A DNA stretch of 41,136 nt from positions 1-41,136 of the forward strand of contig CAYUTA010000018.1 in NCBI GenBank assembly GCA_964447605.1. Reading direction: 5' to 3'. Both the position numbers and the translations under genes were made by a program. Positions within the stretch are counted from its first letter, which is position 1. Each line of letters begins with the position of its first letter. This DNA is from CAYUTA01 sp964447605 (GTDB taxonomy: Bacteria > Bacillota > Clostridia > Christensenellales > CAG-138). Of this stretch, positions 12,434-20,704 are shown piece by piece. Under the pieces are notes generated by a model. It worked only from the letters and a program-made list of their open reading frames with translations, searched no databases and had not been told where the DNA came from.

Positions 12434-12751
12434 GTGCCATCGTTTTCGGTTGCCGCGGAAGCGGCGGGAAAACGGGCGGCTTATAACCCGCCGGAGGCGG
12501 ATAATGGCCGCATTGTGGGTATTATACCATGCAACAGGAGCATTGTATATATATTATAGAAAACAAAGTGTGAATTGTATAGCGCTGTTGCGCGCTGAAT
12601 CGGGTCCGCAAGCGACGCGACGATTCCCTTTTCCGCCGTCGCGGCGCTCTATCCCGATTGCACGTCGGATGATGCCGCAAGGCGGATGCTGCGGGGGATG
12701 GGCGCGCAGGAATAAGTGCGCCGTAAGCTGATTCGATGCCTGTATCCGTGA

Positions 12752-14263
12752 TTAGCCAAACGTTTTTTGAATGGTCGCGCGCACTTCCAATATCTCCGGC
12801 GTACGGAAATTGACTGCAAAGAATACCGTGGCGGTTATAATCCCAAACAAAACGCCCTTAATCAGAATGAACGGCAAGCTGTGCGGCATCCCCTGCGCAA
12901 TCAACCAGCAGCATGCAGCGGAGAGCAACGTACAAAACAGATACTTCGCCTGTCTGCCCCAGTAATGCCCAGCGCCCATGCCAAACACGTTGCGAAAGAG
13001 CAAAATCGGCTCGTACCAAAATGAGGTCATGATCCGAGACAATGCGGATGCGATCAGGATACCAAACATGCCCCAAATTCTCCCGAAGAGAACTGACAGC
13101 ACGATATTGCAAAACGCCATGATCAGCATCTGATACTTGACCTTAGTAAACATGCCTGTTGATTCGCGAAACATCCATATTGGACTCACCGCATTGGTCA
13201 AATAGAAATTAAATGCAATCACAAACACCGTGCAGGGATCGAGCAGATACGCCTGCCCAAGCCAGATGGGAATAAAATCATTGAACAGCAGAAAAAAGCA
13301 AACGCCCCCAAAGGCTGCGACCACATGATAAAGCAGCAGCAGCACGTCAAAGACTTCCAACATGCGCGATTTTGCGGATTCTGCATGCAGGCTTCCAATC
13401 GCACTCAAGAGTGCGTTTGTGACCGTGGAAACAAACCCCTGCACCGCAGAGACAATCACGAGATAATTGGAATACAGCCCCACTGCGGCGGTGCTGATCA
13501 GCGTAGATATCAGGATGTTATCCGTGCTGTTCATCAGCACCGTTCCAAGCTTATAAAAGAACGTTGCCTTCACATTTTTAACAATGGCGGCACTATCAAT
13601 CTGCGCATTCACACCCGTTTCCGCTAAATAAGGATAGCGTCTGTCAACAATTGCGCCAAGCGCAATGTTTCCGACAACGGTGCAGACAATTCCAGCAATA
13701 ACATAGAGCGTATAGTTGCGCCAGATAACAAGCACCGTAATATGCAACACCTGCCCCAACAGCGCAATTCCAAGCTCCACGCGTTTTTGCAAGCGGTTAT
13801 TCTGGTCAGCGGAAATGAGCGCGACCTTGTGGGCGACAAAATAGGAAAGCGTTGAATTGATCAAAAACAGCACATAATACAGCACGAACTGCTTTTGCGG
13901 CAAGTCGCTGTTGATTATGCTGGGCAGGAACGGAATCAGAGCCAAGCCAATGGCGAGCACCGCCAGCGCGATACAATAGTAAACCTTCTTTGCATACTTT
14001 GCCAGCGAACGGATATAAGCCTCATCATTGGAAGTAAGCGGCTTGTAAAATGAGAACGTAATGGCGGTTCCCATCCCGAGTTCCGCAAGGGACAAAACCT
14101 GCAAGACGTTTGTATACAGCCCGTTTATGCCGAGATAGTCCAGCGAGAGATAGTTCAAAAATAGCCTGCGGCCGATGAACGAAAGCAGCAGAACGCCTAT
14201 TTGCGCAATATAGCCCCAAAGGATGTTGCGCTTCATGTTTTCGGTGCGAACGCCCTGACCCAA
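12752..14263 (-). CDS. Polysaccharide flippase (Wzx-like, MOP superfamily)
   Basis: A 503-residue integral membrane protein with about 12-14 helices, including MKRNILWGYIAQIGVLLLSF near the start and repeated polar breaks typical of Wzx/RfbX-type lipid-linked oligosaccharide flippases. It should move the undecaprenyl-linked repeat unit made by the upstream glycosyltransferases across the membrane. I start it at TTG 14263, because AAAGGAG lies at the right distance and the TTG is one base after the stop of the pyruvyl transferase gene. The ATG at 14236 is the alternative. It is the last gene of the operon. By eye its base composition is clearly lower in G+C than the upstream glycosyltransferase genes, suggesting separate acquisition. 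No terminator is obvious after it. Confidence 0.88.
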   Translation of the reverse strand: MGQGVRTENMKRNILWGYIAQIGVLLLSFIGRRLFLNYLSLDYLGINGLYTNVLQVLSLAELGMGTAITFSFYKPLTSNDEAYIRSLAKYAKKVYYCIALAVLAIGLALIPFLPSIINSDLPQKQFVLYYVLFLINSTLSYFVAHKVALISADQNNRLQKRVELGIALLGQVLHITVLVIWRNYTLYVIAGIVCTVVGNIALGAIVDRRYPYLAETGVNAQIDSAAIVKNVKATFFYKLGTVLMNSTDNILISTLISTAAVGLYSNYLVIVSAVQGFVSTVTNALLSAIGSLHAESAKSRMLEVFDVLLLLYHVVAAFGGVCFFLLFNDFIPIWLGQAYLLDPCTVFVIAFNFYLTNAVSPIWMFRESTGMFTKVKYQMLIMAFCNIVLSVLFGRIWGMFGILIASALSRIMTSFWYEPILLFRNVFGMGAGHYWGRQAKYLFCTLLSAACCWLIAQGMPHSLPFILIKGVLFGIITATVFFAVNFRTPEILEVRATIQKTFG

Positions 14264-14264
14264 T

Positions 14265-15242
14265 CTATTCTCCTTTTTCTTCAGCTTGCAAATCAAATTG
14301 CGCCTTCCACTGCGTAATCGCATGCTCCGGAATATGAATATCGGTTGGTCTGCTCCTATCGATGAGCTGTTCAAGTTGTTCATACTCCGTCCGGCGAATG
14401 ACGGGAAGCGCAAAGTCGCGCTGCTTCTCAATCGCTCGTTCATCTACCGCGAGAATCATGGTGCGCCGCCCATGCTGCAAGGCACGGATTCCGCCGTGAA
14501 GTCTCGTTCCAATGTATTCAACATCCGGCCGCAAAAGCAACGCGTCATATGCCGAAAGCTCGGGTGGGATAATTGTCACATCGTTGGCAAAGCCGCACTC
14601 CTCAATATAGTCGTAATCATGATATCCTTGCAGCCATACATACACGGTTTTGTAGTGTTTCTTCAAAAGTTGAACAATGCCGCCGTCTAAATCAGGCTGG
14701 GGGCTATAATCTGTTACCGTGAAGACGACATTCTCCGCCTTTTCTGTGGGGATCGTGCGGCAATAGTCCCGCGTGAACTTCCACATGCTGGGACATCCGG
14801 TATTGAGCGCGTTTGTGATGCCAATTTTCAAAAGCTGTTCCTTGGTGTACGCATCCCGAACGCTATGCATGTATGGCGCATTTTGCAGGACGCGCTGATA
14901 CAGCCTGCGCGCAGTATAGGTAAGCGAGCAACCGTCATTTTGCCATCCTACGCCCATCAGCACACTTGGAAACAGCTTTTTTGCGCTATAAAAGTCAATA
15001 TCCCACTGCCGGAATTTGCGTTTCATTTCGTTTCGGAGTAAATTCGTTCCAAGCACAAAGCGCAGGTCGGCATCCGCCAGAAAATCCGCATAGAAGTGCG
15101 AAATGGGCAGGTGCGTTGAAATATCGACAACAAAGTTCCCATTTAGGATGCCCGCCAATTGTTCTTTTGCGCTTTCCGCAATGATACAATCCCCCAGGTT
15201 CATGGTGGACACGGATGGATTCAGACAGATCATTTTTTTCAT
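14265..15242 (-). CDS. Polysaccharide pyruvyl transferase family protein
   Basis: A 325-residue member of the PF04230 family, which puts ketal-linked pyruvate onto sugars of exopolysaccharides or cell-wall polymers. The N-terminus LNPSVSTMNLGDCIIAES has the NxGD-like turn of the family, and the C-terminal half has EYIGTRLHGGIRALQHGRR followed by the conserved MILAVDERA strand. The ATG at 15242 shares one base with the stop of the previous gene (TGATG) and has GGAGGAG about eight bases upstream. A TTG one codon earlier is possible. Operon position between a GT4 glycosyltransferase and the flippase supports modification of the repeat unit. Some PF04230 members transfer other groups or act in signalling, so the pyruvyl activity is inferred from family. 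Like the flippase gene it looks less GC-rich than its upstream neighbours. Confidence 0.88.
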   Translation of the reverse strand: MKKMICLNPSVSTMNLGDCIIAESAKEQLAGILNGNFVVDISTHLPISHFYADFLADADLRFVLGTNLLRNEMKRKFRQWDIDFYSAKKLFPSVLMGVGWQNDGCSLTYTARRLYQRVLQNAPYMHSVRDAYTKEQLLKIGITNALNTGCPSMWKFTRDYCRTIPTEKAENVVFTVTDYSPQPDLDGGIVQLLKKHYKTVYVWLQGYHDYDYIEECGFANDVTIIPPELSAYDALLLRPDVEYIGTRLHGGIRALQHGRRTMILAVDERAIEKQRDFALPVIRRTEYEQLEQLIDRSRPTDIHIPEHAITQWKAQFDLQAEEKGE

Positions 15243-16615
15243 CAAGTTGTCTCCTCCTCATGGCCCTTGCCTGTTGCTGCAACCTGTGTTTGATACAGCG
15301 CGACATACTCTTGATACTTCTCGCGCTCGTCGAACAGGCGCGCGCGCGTTAAGCAGGCCTGTTCGGAAAAGCGCGCGTTCTCGCAGATATCCCGGACGCC
15401 CGCTTCCAGCGCGTCGACGTCGCCCCAAGGTACGATCCTGCCGCAGGTTTCGTCCGGAATCTCCGGACTTCCGCCGGTGTCGAACGCAATGACCGGCGTG
15501 CCGCATGCAAGCGCTTCCATATTGACCGTTGGATAATTCTCCTCCCGCGTCGGATTGACAAATACATCCGCCGCCGTATACAGCTTTGCAAGCCCGGTCC
15601 GGTCCTGCGTCCTATGAATCGACAGGATGTTGCCCGGCAATTGTTTGTCCGCTTCATCATCCGTTCCCACCAGCACAATCCGGTACCGCCCGTCCAGGCG
15701 GCGCGCCAGTTCGATAAACACGTCCAGGCCCTTTCGTTCACCCCATCCAAAGGCTACGCCCAGCAGCAGATACTTCCCGCCCAGCCCTCGTTCCTCCCGA
15801 ATGCGGCTCTCCATCGGACGGAATACGGAAAGGTCGGCGCCGTTATGGATCACCCGCACCGGATATTGCCGCAAAAACGACTGCTTGACCAGCCCGGCAA
15901 GCCAGTTTGAAGGCGTTACAAGCGTCATGTTTTCCACGCCGAGAAACCAGCGCTTCTTCAGCCGGTACATGGTTTTTGTCCTGTCAAAACGGCATTCCGG
16001 ATACAGCCTGTATTGCGGGCAGTCGCGACACCCCGTTTTCCACTTTTCGCACTGCGCCAGCGCAAAGTGCGGGCACTGGCCGGTAAACGCCCAGCAGTCA
16101 TGCAGCGTCCAGACCACGGGAATCCGCCGCTTTTTCAGGAACCCAAACAGCATGGGCAGGTTGATATAGCAGTTGTGCAGATTGTGCAGGTGCACGATAT
16201 CCGGATTCAGCCTCCGCAGCTTTTGCAAAAACAGCGCCGTCTCGATCCATGCATAGCAGCCGTTGAAGCCCAGGAGCCGGTTGATCCGGATTGCCAGGCT
16301 GTTCAGCACGGCGTTTGAAATCAGAATGTCGCGCCCGGCAAAGGGCCCCCGGTCGCCTCGGGTTTTTGCAAATGCAGTATAACAGGTCCACCCGGCCCTT
16401 TCCGCCGCGTCGGAGACGCTTGTCATGATCCCGCCCGTACTGCCAAACCGAACCGTATTGATCGATACGACCGTCTTTTTCCGGGATTGCGAATTCGTCA
16501 AATCGTTCTGTTCCCCTTTCCTGCGCGGCATGCGGCCCGTGTCAAAACAAAAAACCTTCATCAGGCTTTTGCGCTCCCGAAGCATCCGCTCCGCAATACA
16601 ACCAGAGCTTTTCAC
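15242..16615 (-). CDS. Family 4 glycosyltransferase (GT-B fold)
   Basis: A protein of up to 457 residues. The region KKTVVSINTVRFGSTGGIM opens the N-terminal Rossmann domain with its glycine-rich loop. VWTLHDCWAFTGQCPHF and four cysteines (C..W..GC..CP) form a segment seen in many bacterial GT4 enzymes. The C-terminal domain has SNWLAGLVKQSF, VIHNGADLSVF and the donor-binding NPTREENYPTVNMEALACG, with the EX7E-type glutamates. It should use a nucleotide sugar on the cytoplasmic face of the membrane to extend a lipid-linked glycan. The GTG at 16615 overlaps the preceding stop by four bases (GTGA), suggesting coupling. ATGs at 16585 and 16561 are alternatives, since homology only begins near residue 46. 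Donor and acceptor are unknown. Confidence 0.88.
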   Translation of the reverse strand: MKSSGCIAERMLRERKSLMKVFCFDTGRMPRRKGEQNDLTNSQSRKKTVVSINTVRFGSTGGIMTSVSDAAERAGWTCYTAFAKTRGDRGPFAGRDILISNAVLNSLAIRINRLLGFNGCYAWIETALFLQKLRRLNPDIVHLHNLHNCYINLPMLFGFLKKRRIPVVWTLHDCWAFTGQCPHFALAQCEKWKTGCRDCPQYRLYPECRFDRTKTMYRLKKRWFLGVENMTLVTPSNWLAGLVKQSFLRQYPVRVIHNGADLSVFRPMESRIREERGLGGKYLLLGVAFGWGERKGLDVFIELARRLDGRYRIVLVGTDDEADKQLPGNILSIHRTQDRTGLAKLYTAADVFVNPTREENYPTVNMEALACGTPVIAFDTGGSPEIPDETCGRIVPWGDVDALEAGVRDICENARFSEQACLTRARLFDEREKYQEYVALYQTQVAATGKGHEEETT

Positions 16616-17904
16616 CGCTTCGCCAGTTCCTCCAGAACCCGCGCGGTCACATCGTGCGTCGTATGGCCGCGGTATTGCTCCATCAGCCGCCCGGCTTCAC
16701 ACGCAGTCCCCGCCTGCTTGACACAGAACCGCGCCGCGGCCTCGGCTGTTTCTCTTTTGCCGCATTCGTCGGCAAAGCAATCAAACGCTTTGGGATACCG
16801 GAGAATGAACGGCAGCGTGTTGCAGTCGCGCACCATGCAAAGCTGCAAAATCGGCTTGCCCAGCGAGATCAGGTCGAACAGCTTGCTCGGCAGATAGCAC
16901 AGATCGCGGTTTCCAAGATTGATCAGGATATCCGCGCGGCGCATCACGCCCTCCGCCTCCCGCAAGGGTACGGCGCTCATGCAGATCAGGCGCGCGCCCA
17001 GCCTCCCCGCATAATCCCGCACCTGGCTTTGGACCGCCGCGCCGGTTTTATCGCCGATGAGATACAGTCTGATCCGTGGCTCGGCCTCCGCCATGCCGCA
17101 AAACAGCTTTAGCAGCGCCTCCGGCTCGCGCCCCCCGTCGTAGAGCGTGCCCAGATAGACGCAGTTGATCGCTTCTTTTTCAAAGGCAACCGGGCATTGG
17201 TCCTCTTTCCCGTCCGGTTTTTCGCGGGGAATTTCCAGGTTTGGGAACGGGAGCGCAATCGCCTTCTCCCGCACGCCGTCAAAGGCCGCGTTCTCGATCA
17301 GCTTCCGGTGCTCCGGCGCGACGACGATGCAATCCGCCCGTTCCCACGCGGCAAGCTCCTTGTTAAGCCGCTGCCGCACGCGCGCCGGACGCTGTGAAAA
17401 GCCCGGAATCGCAAAAAAGGGCGGGTCAAAATAGTAAAGCGCCAGCTTCGTGTTCGCGGGCGTATACGCCGCCGCCGTCCAGAGTACACAAAACGGGCTG
17501 CCGCACGCAATCACCCAGTCATAGCGCTCCCGCCCGCAGAGCGCCGCAAGCCGTTTTCCAAACTTTTCGCACGCCGCCGCGGGGAGCTTGTCCTCAAGCA
17601 CATACCGTCCGCCGCAAAGAAACGCCAGCGCCTTTGTGCACACCGCGCGGGCAAGGCGCCGCCGGGAGCCCGTGATTTTCCCCATAGGATCTCGATTCAC
17701 GCGCGCGTGGAGCATCCAGCTGTCCGCCAGATACACCGTTCCGCAGTCGTCGCGGTATGCATCGGCAAGCGAGCGGTCCCAACGAAACGTCAGCACGTCC
17801 GACGCGACCCCCTGCCGAAACAGCTCCCGGCGCAGCTTATTGGCGCAGTTGCCCACCGCGTCCGGGATGGGGTAGGAATTATATTCCAAAAATAGCAGCT
17901 TCAT
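16612..17904 (-). CDS. Glycosyltransferase, GT-B type
   Basis: A 430-residue protein starting MKLLFLEYNSYPIPDAVGN. The N-terminal half has a Rossmann-like strand pattern, with the interior WVIACGSPFCVLWTAA and ALYYFDPPF. The C-terminal half has INCVYLGTLYDGGREPE, IRLYLIGDKTG and ADILINLGNRDLCYLPSKLF followed by LGKPILQL. This corresponds to the GT4-like donor-binding domain in which a Ser/Lys-Leu-Phe-Asp helix caps the nucleotide. The ATG at 17904 overlaps the previous stop by four bases (ATGA) with GGGGAGG upstream. The frame stays open 32 codons further upstream, but that stretch overlaps the neighbouring gene and is Arg-rich. It belongs to the exopolysaccharide operon; sugar specificity is not predictable. 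Confidence 0.83.
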   Translation of the reverse strand: MKLLFLEYNSYPIPDAVGNCANKLRRELFRQGVASDVLTFRWDRSLADAYRDDCGTVYLADSWMLHARVNRDPMGKITGSRRRLARAVCTKALAFLCGGRYVLEDKLPAAACEKFGKRLAALCGRERYDWVIACGSPFCVLWTAAAYTPANTKLALYYFDPPFFAIPGFSQRPARVRQRLNKELAAWERADCIVVAPEHRKLIENAAFDGVREKAIALPFPNLEIPREKPDGKEDQCPVAFEKEAINCVYLGTLYDGGREPEALLKLFCGMAEAEPRIRLYLIGDKTGAAVQSQVRDYAGRLGARLICMSAVPLREAEGVMRRADILINLGNRDLCYLPSKLFDLISLGKPILQLCMVRDCNTLPFILRYPKAFDCFADECGKRETAEAAARFCVKQAGTACEAGRLMEQYRGHTTHDVTARVLEELAKR

Positions 17905-18881
17905 TTTACGCCTCCCCGCGCCGCCCGCCACAGCAGGCGCAGCCCGCGCGCTCCGCTTACGCGAAACGCAGCGGCGGCGGCGCGGTCCTTTTTGCGGCAA
18001 TTTTTGTCGCGCATGACGCCCGGCGCGTCCCGCCGCATCACGGCAAGCAGATTTTTGCGTTCGTCAACATATTCCGGCGCATCTTCCGGCATCTGCAAAA
18101 GAAGCTGGCAGCAAACGGCAAACCGCCGCGCCCGCGCCGCAGGCAGGACCGAAGGAAACCGGGACGCAACAAACGCGCACACCTCGTCCGCAACGGCAAG
18201 CTGTTCAAACCGCTCCGCGGAAAACGCGCGATTCATGAAACTTTTCGCATGCTGCACATAGATGTAGCGCGGCTCCGTATCCACCGCGACCTTCTCCGCG
18301 CCGGCAAGCCACAGGTAGGTTGTCGCCATGTCCTCATACCGCCGGCCGGTCGGAAACGGGTGCGCCCGCGCAAGTTCCAGCGGCAGCAGCTTCCCGCAGG
18401 GCGAGGTGAAAAACAGCGTCTGATACAGCATGGCTTTTAGCGCCGCGTTTGCGTCGAGCACGCAGCAAACGCGCGCGGGGCGCGGCGGCAGCGTCCGGCC
18501 TTTCTCATCCACGAAACGTACGCCGCAGACGGCGACAGCAGCCTCGTTCTGCGCCAGGGTCCGATACAGGCGCTCGATCATCTCCGGCGCGGCATAATCG
18601 TCCGAATCCACAAAGGCGACCAGTTTCCCGGAGGCCATGGCCACGCCCGCGTTGCGCGCGGCGGAAACGCCCGCGTTTTCCTGATGCAGCGCCCGCACGC
18701 GCGCATCCCTTGCCGCGTACGCGTCGCAAAGGACGGGGCAGCCGTCCGTTGACCCGTCGTCCACCAGAATGATCTCGAGATTGGAGTAGGTCTGCGCAAG
18801 CACGCTTTCAACGCACGTTTGCAGGTATTGTTCGACGTTGTATACGGGAACGATTACGCTGATTTTCGGCTGTCCGGTCAT
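17901..18881 (-). CDS. Family 2 glycosyltransferase (GT-A fold)
   Basis: A 326-residue GT2 enzyme. KISVIVPVYNVEQYLQTCVE gives the nucleotide-binding start, EIILVDDGSTDG and NAGVSAARNAGVAMASG follow, and VAFVDSDDY carries the DXD-type metal-binding aspartates. The C-terminal part is helical and Arg/Ala-rich, as in EpsH/EpsJ-like enzymes. The ATG at 18881 overlaps the stop of the sugar transferase gene by four bases (ATGA). It should add a sugar to the polyprenyl-linked primer made by the product of the gene upstream. Another GT2 gene at 37212-38183 has the same architecture but lies outside the operon. Donor and linkage cannot be assigned. Confidence 0.9.
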   Translation of the reverse strand: MTGQPKISVIVPVYNVEQYLQTCVESVLAQTYSNLEIILVDDGSTDGCPVLCDAYAARDARVRALHQENAGVSAARNAGVAMASGKLVAFVDSDDYAAPEMIERLYRTLAQNEAAVAVCGVRFVDEKGRTLPPRPARVCCVLDANAALKAMLYQTLFFTSPCGKLLPLELARAHPFPTGRRYEDMATTYLWLAGAEKVAVDTEPRYIYVQHAKSFMNRAFSAERFEQLAVADEVCAFVASRFPSVLPAARARRFAVCCQLLLQMPEDAPEYVDERKNLLAVMRRDAPGVMRDKNCRKKDRAAAAAFRVSGARGLRLLWRAARGGVK

Positions 18882-20287
18882 GGTTTCGGCTTTCCTTTCC
18901 GCCGCACCTTCTCCCGGTTCACCATTCCGCCGAACACGGTCTTGAACAGTATGCGGATATCCAGCCAGATCGTATAGTTTTCGATGTACCAGATGTCGCA
19001 CCGGATGCGCTCCTCAATGGAGGTGTCGCCGCGCAGACCGTTGACCTGCGCCCAGCCCGTAATGCCCGGGCGCACGCGGTGCTTGACCATATACAGCGGG
19101 ATGGTCTCGCGGAACTGCTCGACAAAATGCGGAATTTCCGGCCGCGGCCCGACCAGGCTCATGTCGCCCTTGAACACGTTGAAAAACTGCGGCAGCTCGT
19201 CGATGCTGGTTTTGCGCAGGAACGCGCCGAATCCGGTCTTGCGCGGGTCTGTGTCGCGCGTCCAGGCGGTGTCCTGCGCGGCGTTGACGCGCATGGAGCG
19301 GAACTTATACATGGTAAAGAGCTTCTTGTTCAGCCCGACGCGCCGCTGTCTGAAAATGACGGGACCCGGGCTGCTCAGGCGCGTGCCGACGGCGGCAAGG
19401 AGCATCAGCGGGCTTGTGAGCACAATGAGCAGCGTCGAACCCAGTATGTCGCCAAAGCGCTTAAGCCCGGCCCGGAGCGGGTCGTCAAGCGGCGTGGTGC
19501 GCACATGGATGAGCCTGGACGCCCCCAGCACCTCAATTCTGGCGCTGGCGGGGATATAGTCGTTGTAAAAGGGGATGATGGACACCTTGACCCCCTGCTT
19601 TTCCGTGGCCTGGATGACCCTGGGCAGCTCCGCCACGTCGGCGGGTTCCAGCGCGGCCACCACCTCGTCTACGCCGGGTCCGTCCAGCAGCGTGGAAAGC
19701 GCCGAAAGCCCGCCCAGGCACCTTAGCTCCGGCATGGCCGCCTCGTTGCCGATGTATCCGTCGATCAGGTAGCCGTAGCGTGGGTTTTCCCGGATGGTCC
19801 GGCAATACTGCCGCGCCTGCGCGCCGTCGCCCACGAGCACCACGTGCTTTTGATTGTAGCCCAGGTTGCGGATATAGCGCAGCGTATAGCGCATGGCCAT
19901 CCGTTTTGCCAGCACGAACAGGCAGGAGAAGAGATAGAAGAATGCCAGCACGCCGCGCGAAAACTCCTGCAGCTTGAGCACGTACAGCACCGCGGCGACG
20001 CTCAGCACGCTCAGCAGGTTGCCCTCGAGCACCCGCAAAATCTCCATGCCGATCGGGCGGGCGCGGAGGGAATCGTACAGGCCCATGATCTGGTAGGCAA
20101 TGACCGCGACAAGCGCAAACAGCAGCGCAAACACCCATGCCCGGCCCATGGTGAGCACAATGCTGTCCATGTCCTTTTTAATCACCACAAGCCAGAACCA
20201 TATGGCCACATAATACGCGCCGACAATCAGGCCGGTATCCAGCAGGCGGTTGAGGATATTCAGATATTTTTGCAATGATTTCAGCAT
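18878..20287 (-). CDS. Polyprenyl-phosphate sugar phosphotransferase (WcaJ/EpsL type)
   Basis: A 469-residue initiating enzyme for exopolysaccharide synthesis. The first third has about five membrane helices. Then comes a CoA-binding-like Rossmann domain (HVVLVGDGAQARQYCRTIRE). The C-terminal bacterial sugar transferase domain has KRFGDILGSTLL, SSPGPVIFRQRRVGLN, LFTMYKFRSMR and DELPQFFNVFKGDMSLVGPRPE. Such enzymes move a sugar-1-phosphate from UDP-sugar to undecaprenyl phosphate. The long form with the middle domain is most often the undecaprenyl-phosphate glucose- or galactose-phosphotransferase; the exact sugar is inference. It is the first gene of a six-gene minus-strand operon, with a likely promoter at 20342-20370 and AAAGGG before the ATG. 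The product would prime the lipid-linked repeat unit extended by the three glycosyltransferases that follow. Confidence 0.94.
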   Translation of the reverse strand: MLKSLQKYLNILNRLLDTGLIVGAYYVAIWFWLVVIKKDMDSIVLTMGRAWVFALLFALVAVIAYQIMGLYDSLRARPIGMEILRVLEGNLLSVLSVAAVLYVLKLQEFSRGVLAFFYLFSCLFVLAKRMAMRYTLRYIRNLGYNQKHVVLVGDGAQARQYCRTIRENPRYGYLIDGYIGNEAAMPELRCLGGLSALSTLLDGPGVDEVVAALEPADVAELPRVIQATEKQGVKVSIIPFYNDYIPASARIEVLGASRLIHVRTTPLDDPLRAGLKRFGDILGSTLLIVLTSPLMLLAAVGTRLSSPGPVIFRQRRVGLNKKLFTMYKFRSMRVNAAQDTAWTRDTDPRKTGFGAFLRKTSIDELPQFFNVFKGDMSLVGPRPEIPHFVEQFRETIPLYMVKHRVRPGITGWAQVNGLRGDTSIEERIRCDIWYIENYTIWLDIRILFKTVFGGMVNREKVRRKGKPKP

Positions 20288-20341
20288 GAAATTTCCCTTT
20301 TGCGGGCGCGCGGGCGCGCGCCGTCCTCATCCCGTGCAATC

Positions 20342-20370
20342 ATTATACTAAATTCGACCGCGTTCGTAAA
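20342..20370 (-). promoter_or_regulatory. Promoter of exopolysaccharide operon
   Basis: On the minus strand, a TTTACG (-35) and a perfect TATAAT (-10) are separated by 17 bases, about 55 bases before the first gene of the operon. The leader between them is very GC-rich (CGCGCGCCCGCGCGCC). Confidence 0.65.
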
Positions 20371-20444
20371 GCCAAAGGGCTCCGGCTTCTTTTTGCGTCC
20401 GCACGGGCCGCGCCTTTTGCGGGCGCGCCGCCCCTGAGACGGCC

Positions 20445-20687
20445 CTACGGCTCGCGCAGCACCAGCCCGGTTACGCTGTCGCATATGCGTTCAATCCGCA
20501 GCACCTTCGGGTGCGCCGCATAGGCGTCGCGTACCATATCCCGCAGCGCCGTGCCCCTATGATGGCCGTGGATGACGCGGATGCGGTATACGCCCGCCGC
20601 GCGCCGCAGCGCCGCGTCGAGCATAACCCGCGCCTGATAGACGTTTTTTCCGTGAAGATCCAAGGTGATGACCGAATCCCGTTGCAT
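20445..20687 (-). CDS. Small stand-alone Smr-domain protein
   Basis: An 80-residue protein consisting almost only of an Smr (small MutS-related) domain. It has ITLDLHGKNVYQA (DLHG at 10-13), then RVIHGHHRGTALRDMV with the conserved HGxxxGxLR-like loop at about 40-49. The usual glycine-rich HGKGTGALR loop is here HGHHRGTALR. Smr domains have nicking or RNA-cleaving endonuclease activity in MutS2 and in stand-alone proteins, with roles in recombination suppression or ribosome rescue. The ATG at 20687 lies 17 bases after the GNAT-DUF1653 stop, so the two are probably co-transcribed. About 100 bases separate its stop from the promoter of the exopolysaccharide operon on the same strand. Confidence 0.85.
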   Translation of the reverse strand: MQRDSVITLDLHGKNVYQARVMLDAALRRAAGVYRIRVIHGHHRGTALRDMVRDAYAAHPKVLRIERICDSVTGLVLREP

Positions 20688-20704
20688 ACGCCGTATCTTC
20701 CCCG

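Larger units (their letters stand above)
12090..12751. other. Long non-coding region upstream of recF
   Basis: A 660-base gap between the flippase gene and recF. It holds a perfect hairpin (12119-12143), a MITE-like repeat (12201-12400), a near-perfect palindrome (12399-12433) and an AT-rich stretch around 12535-12580. At 12599-12715 a plus-strand reading ending in TAA (product ending AARRMLRGMGAQE) looks protein-like but has a stop just before it and no start codon, so it may be the tail of a lost gene. Confidence 0.6.
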
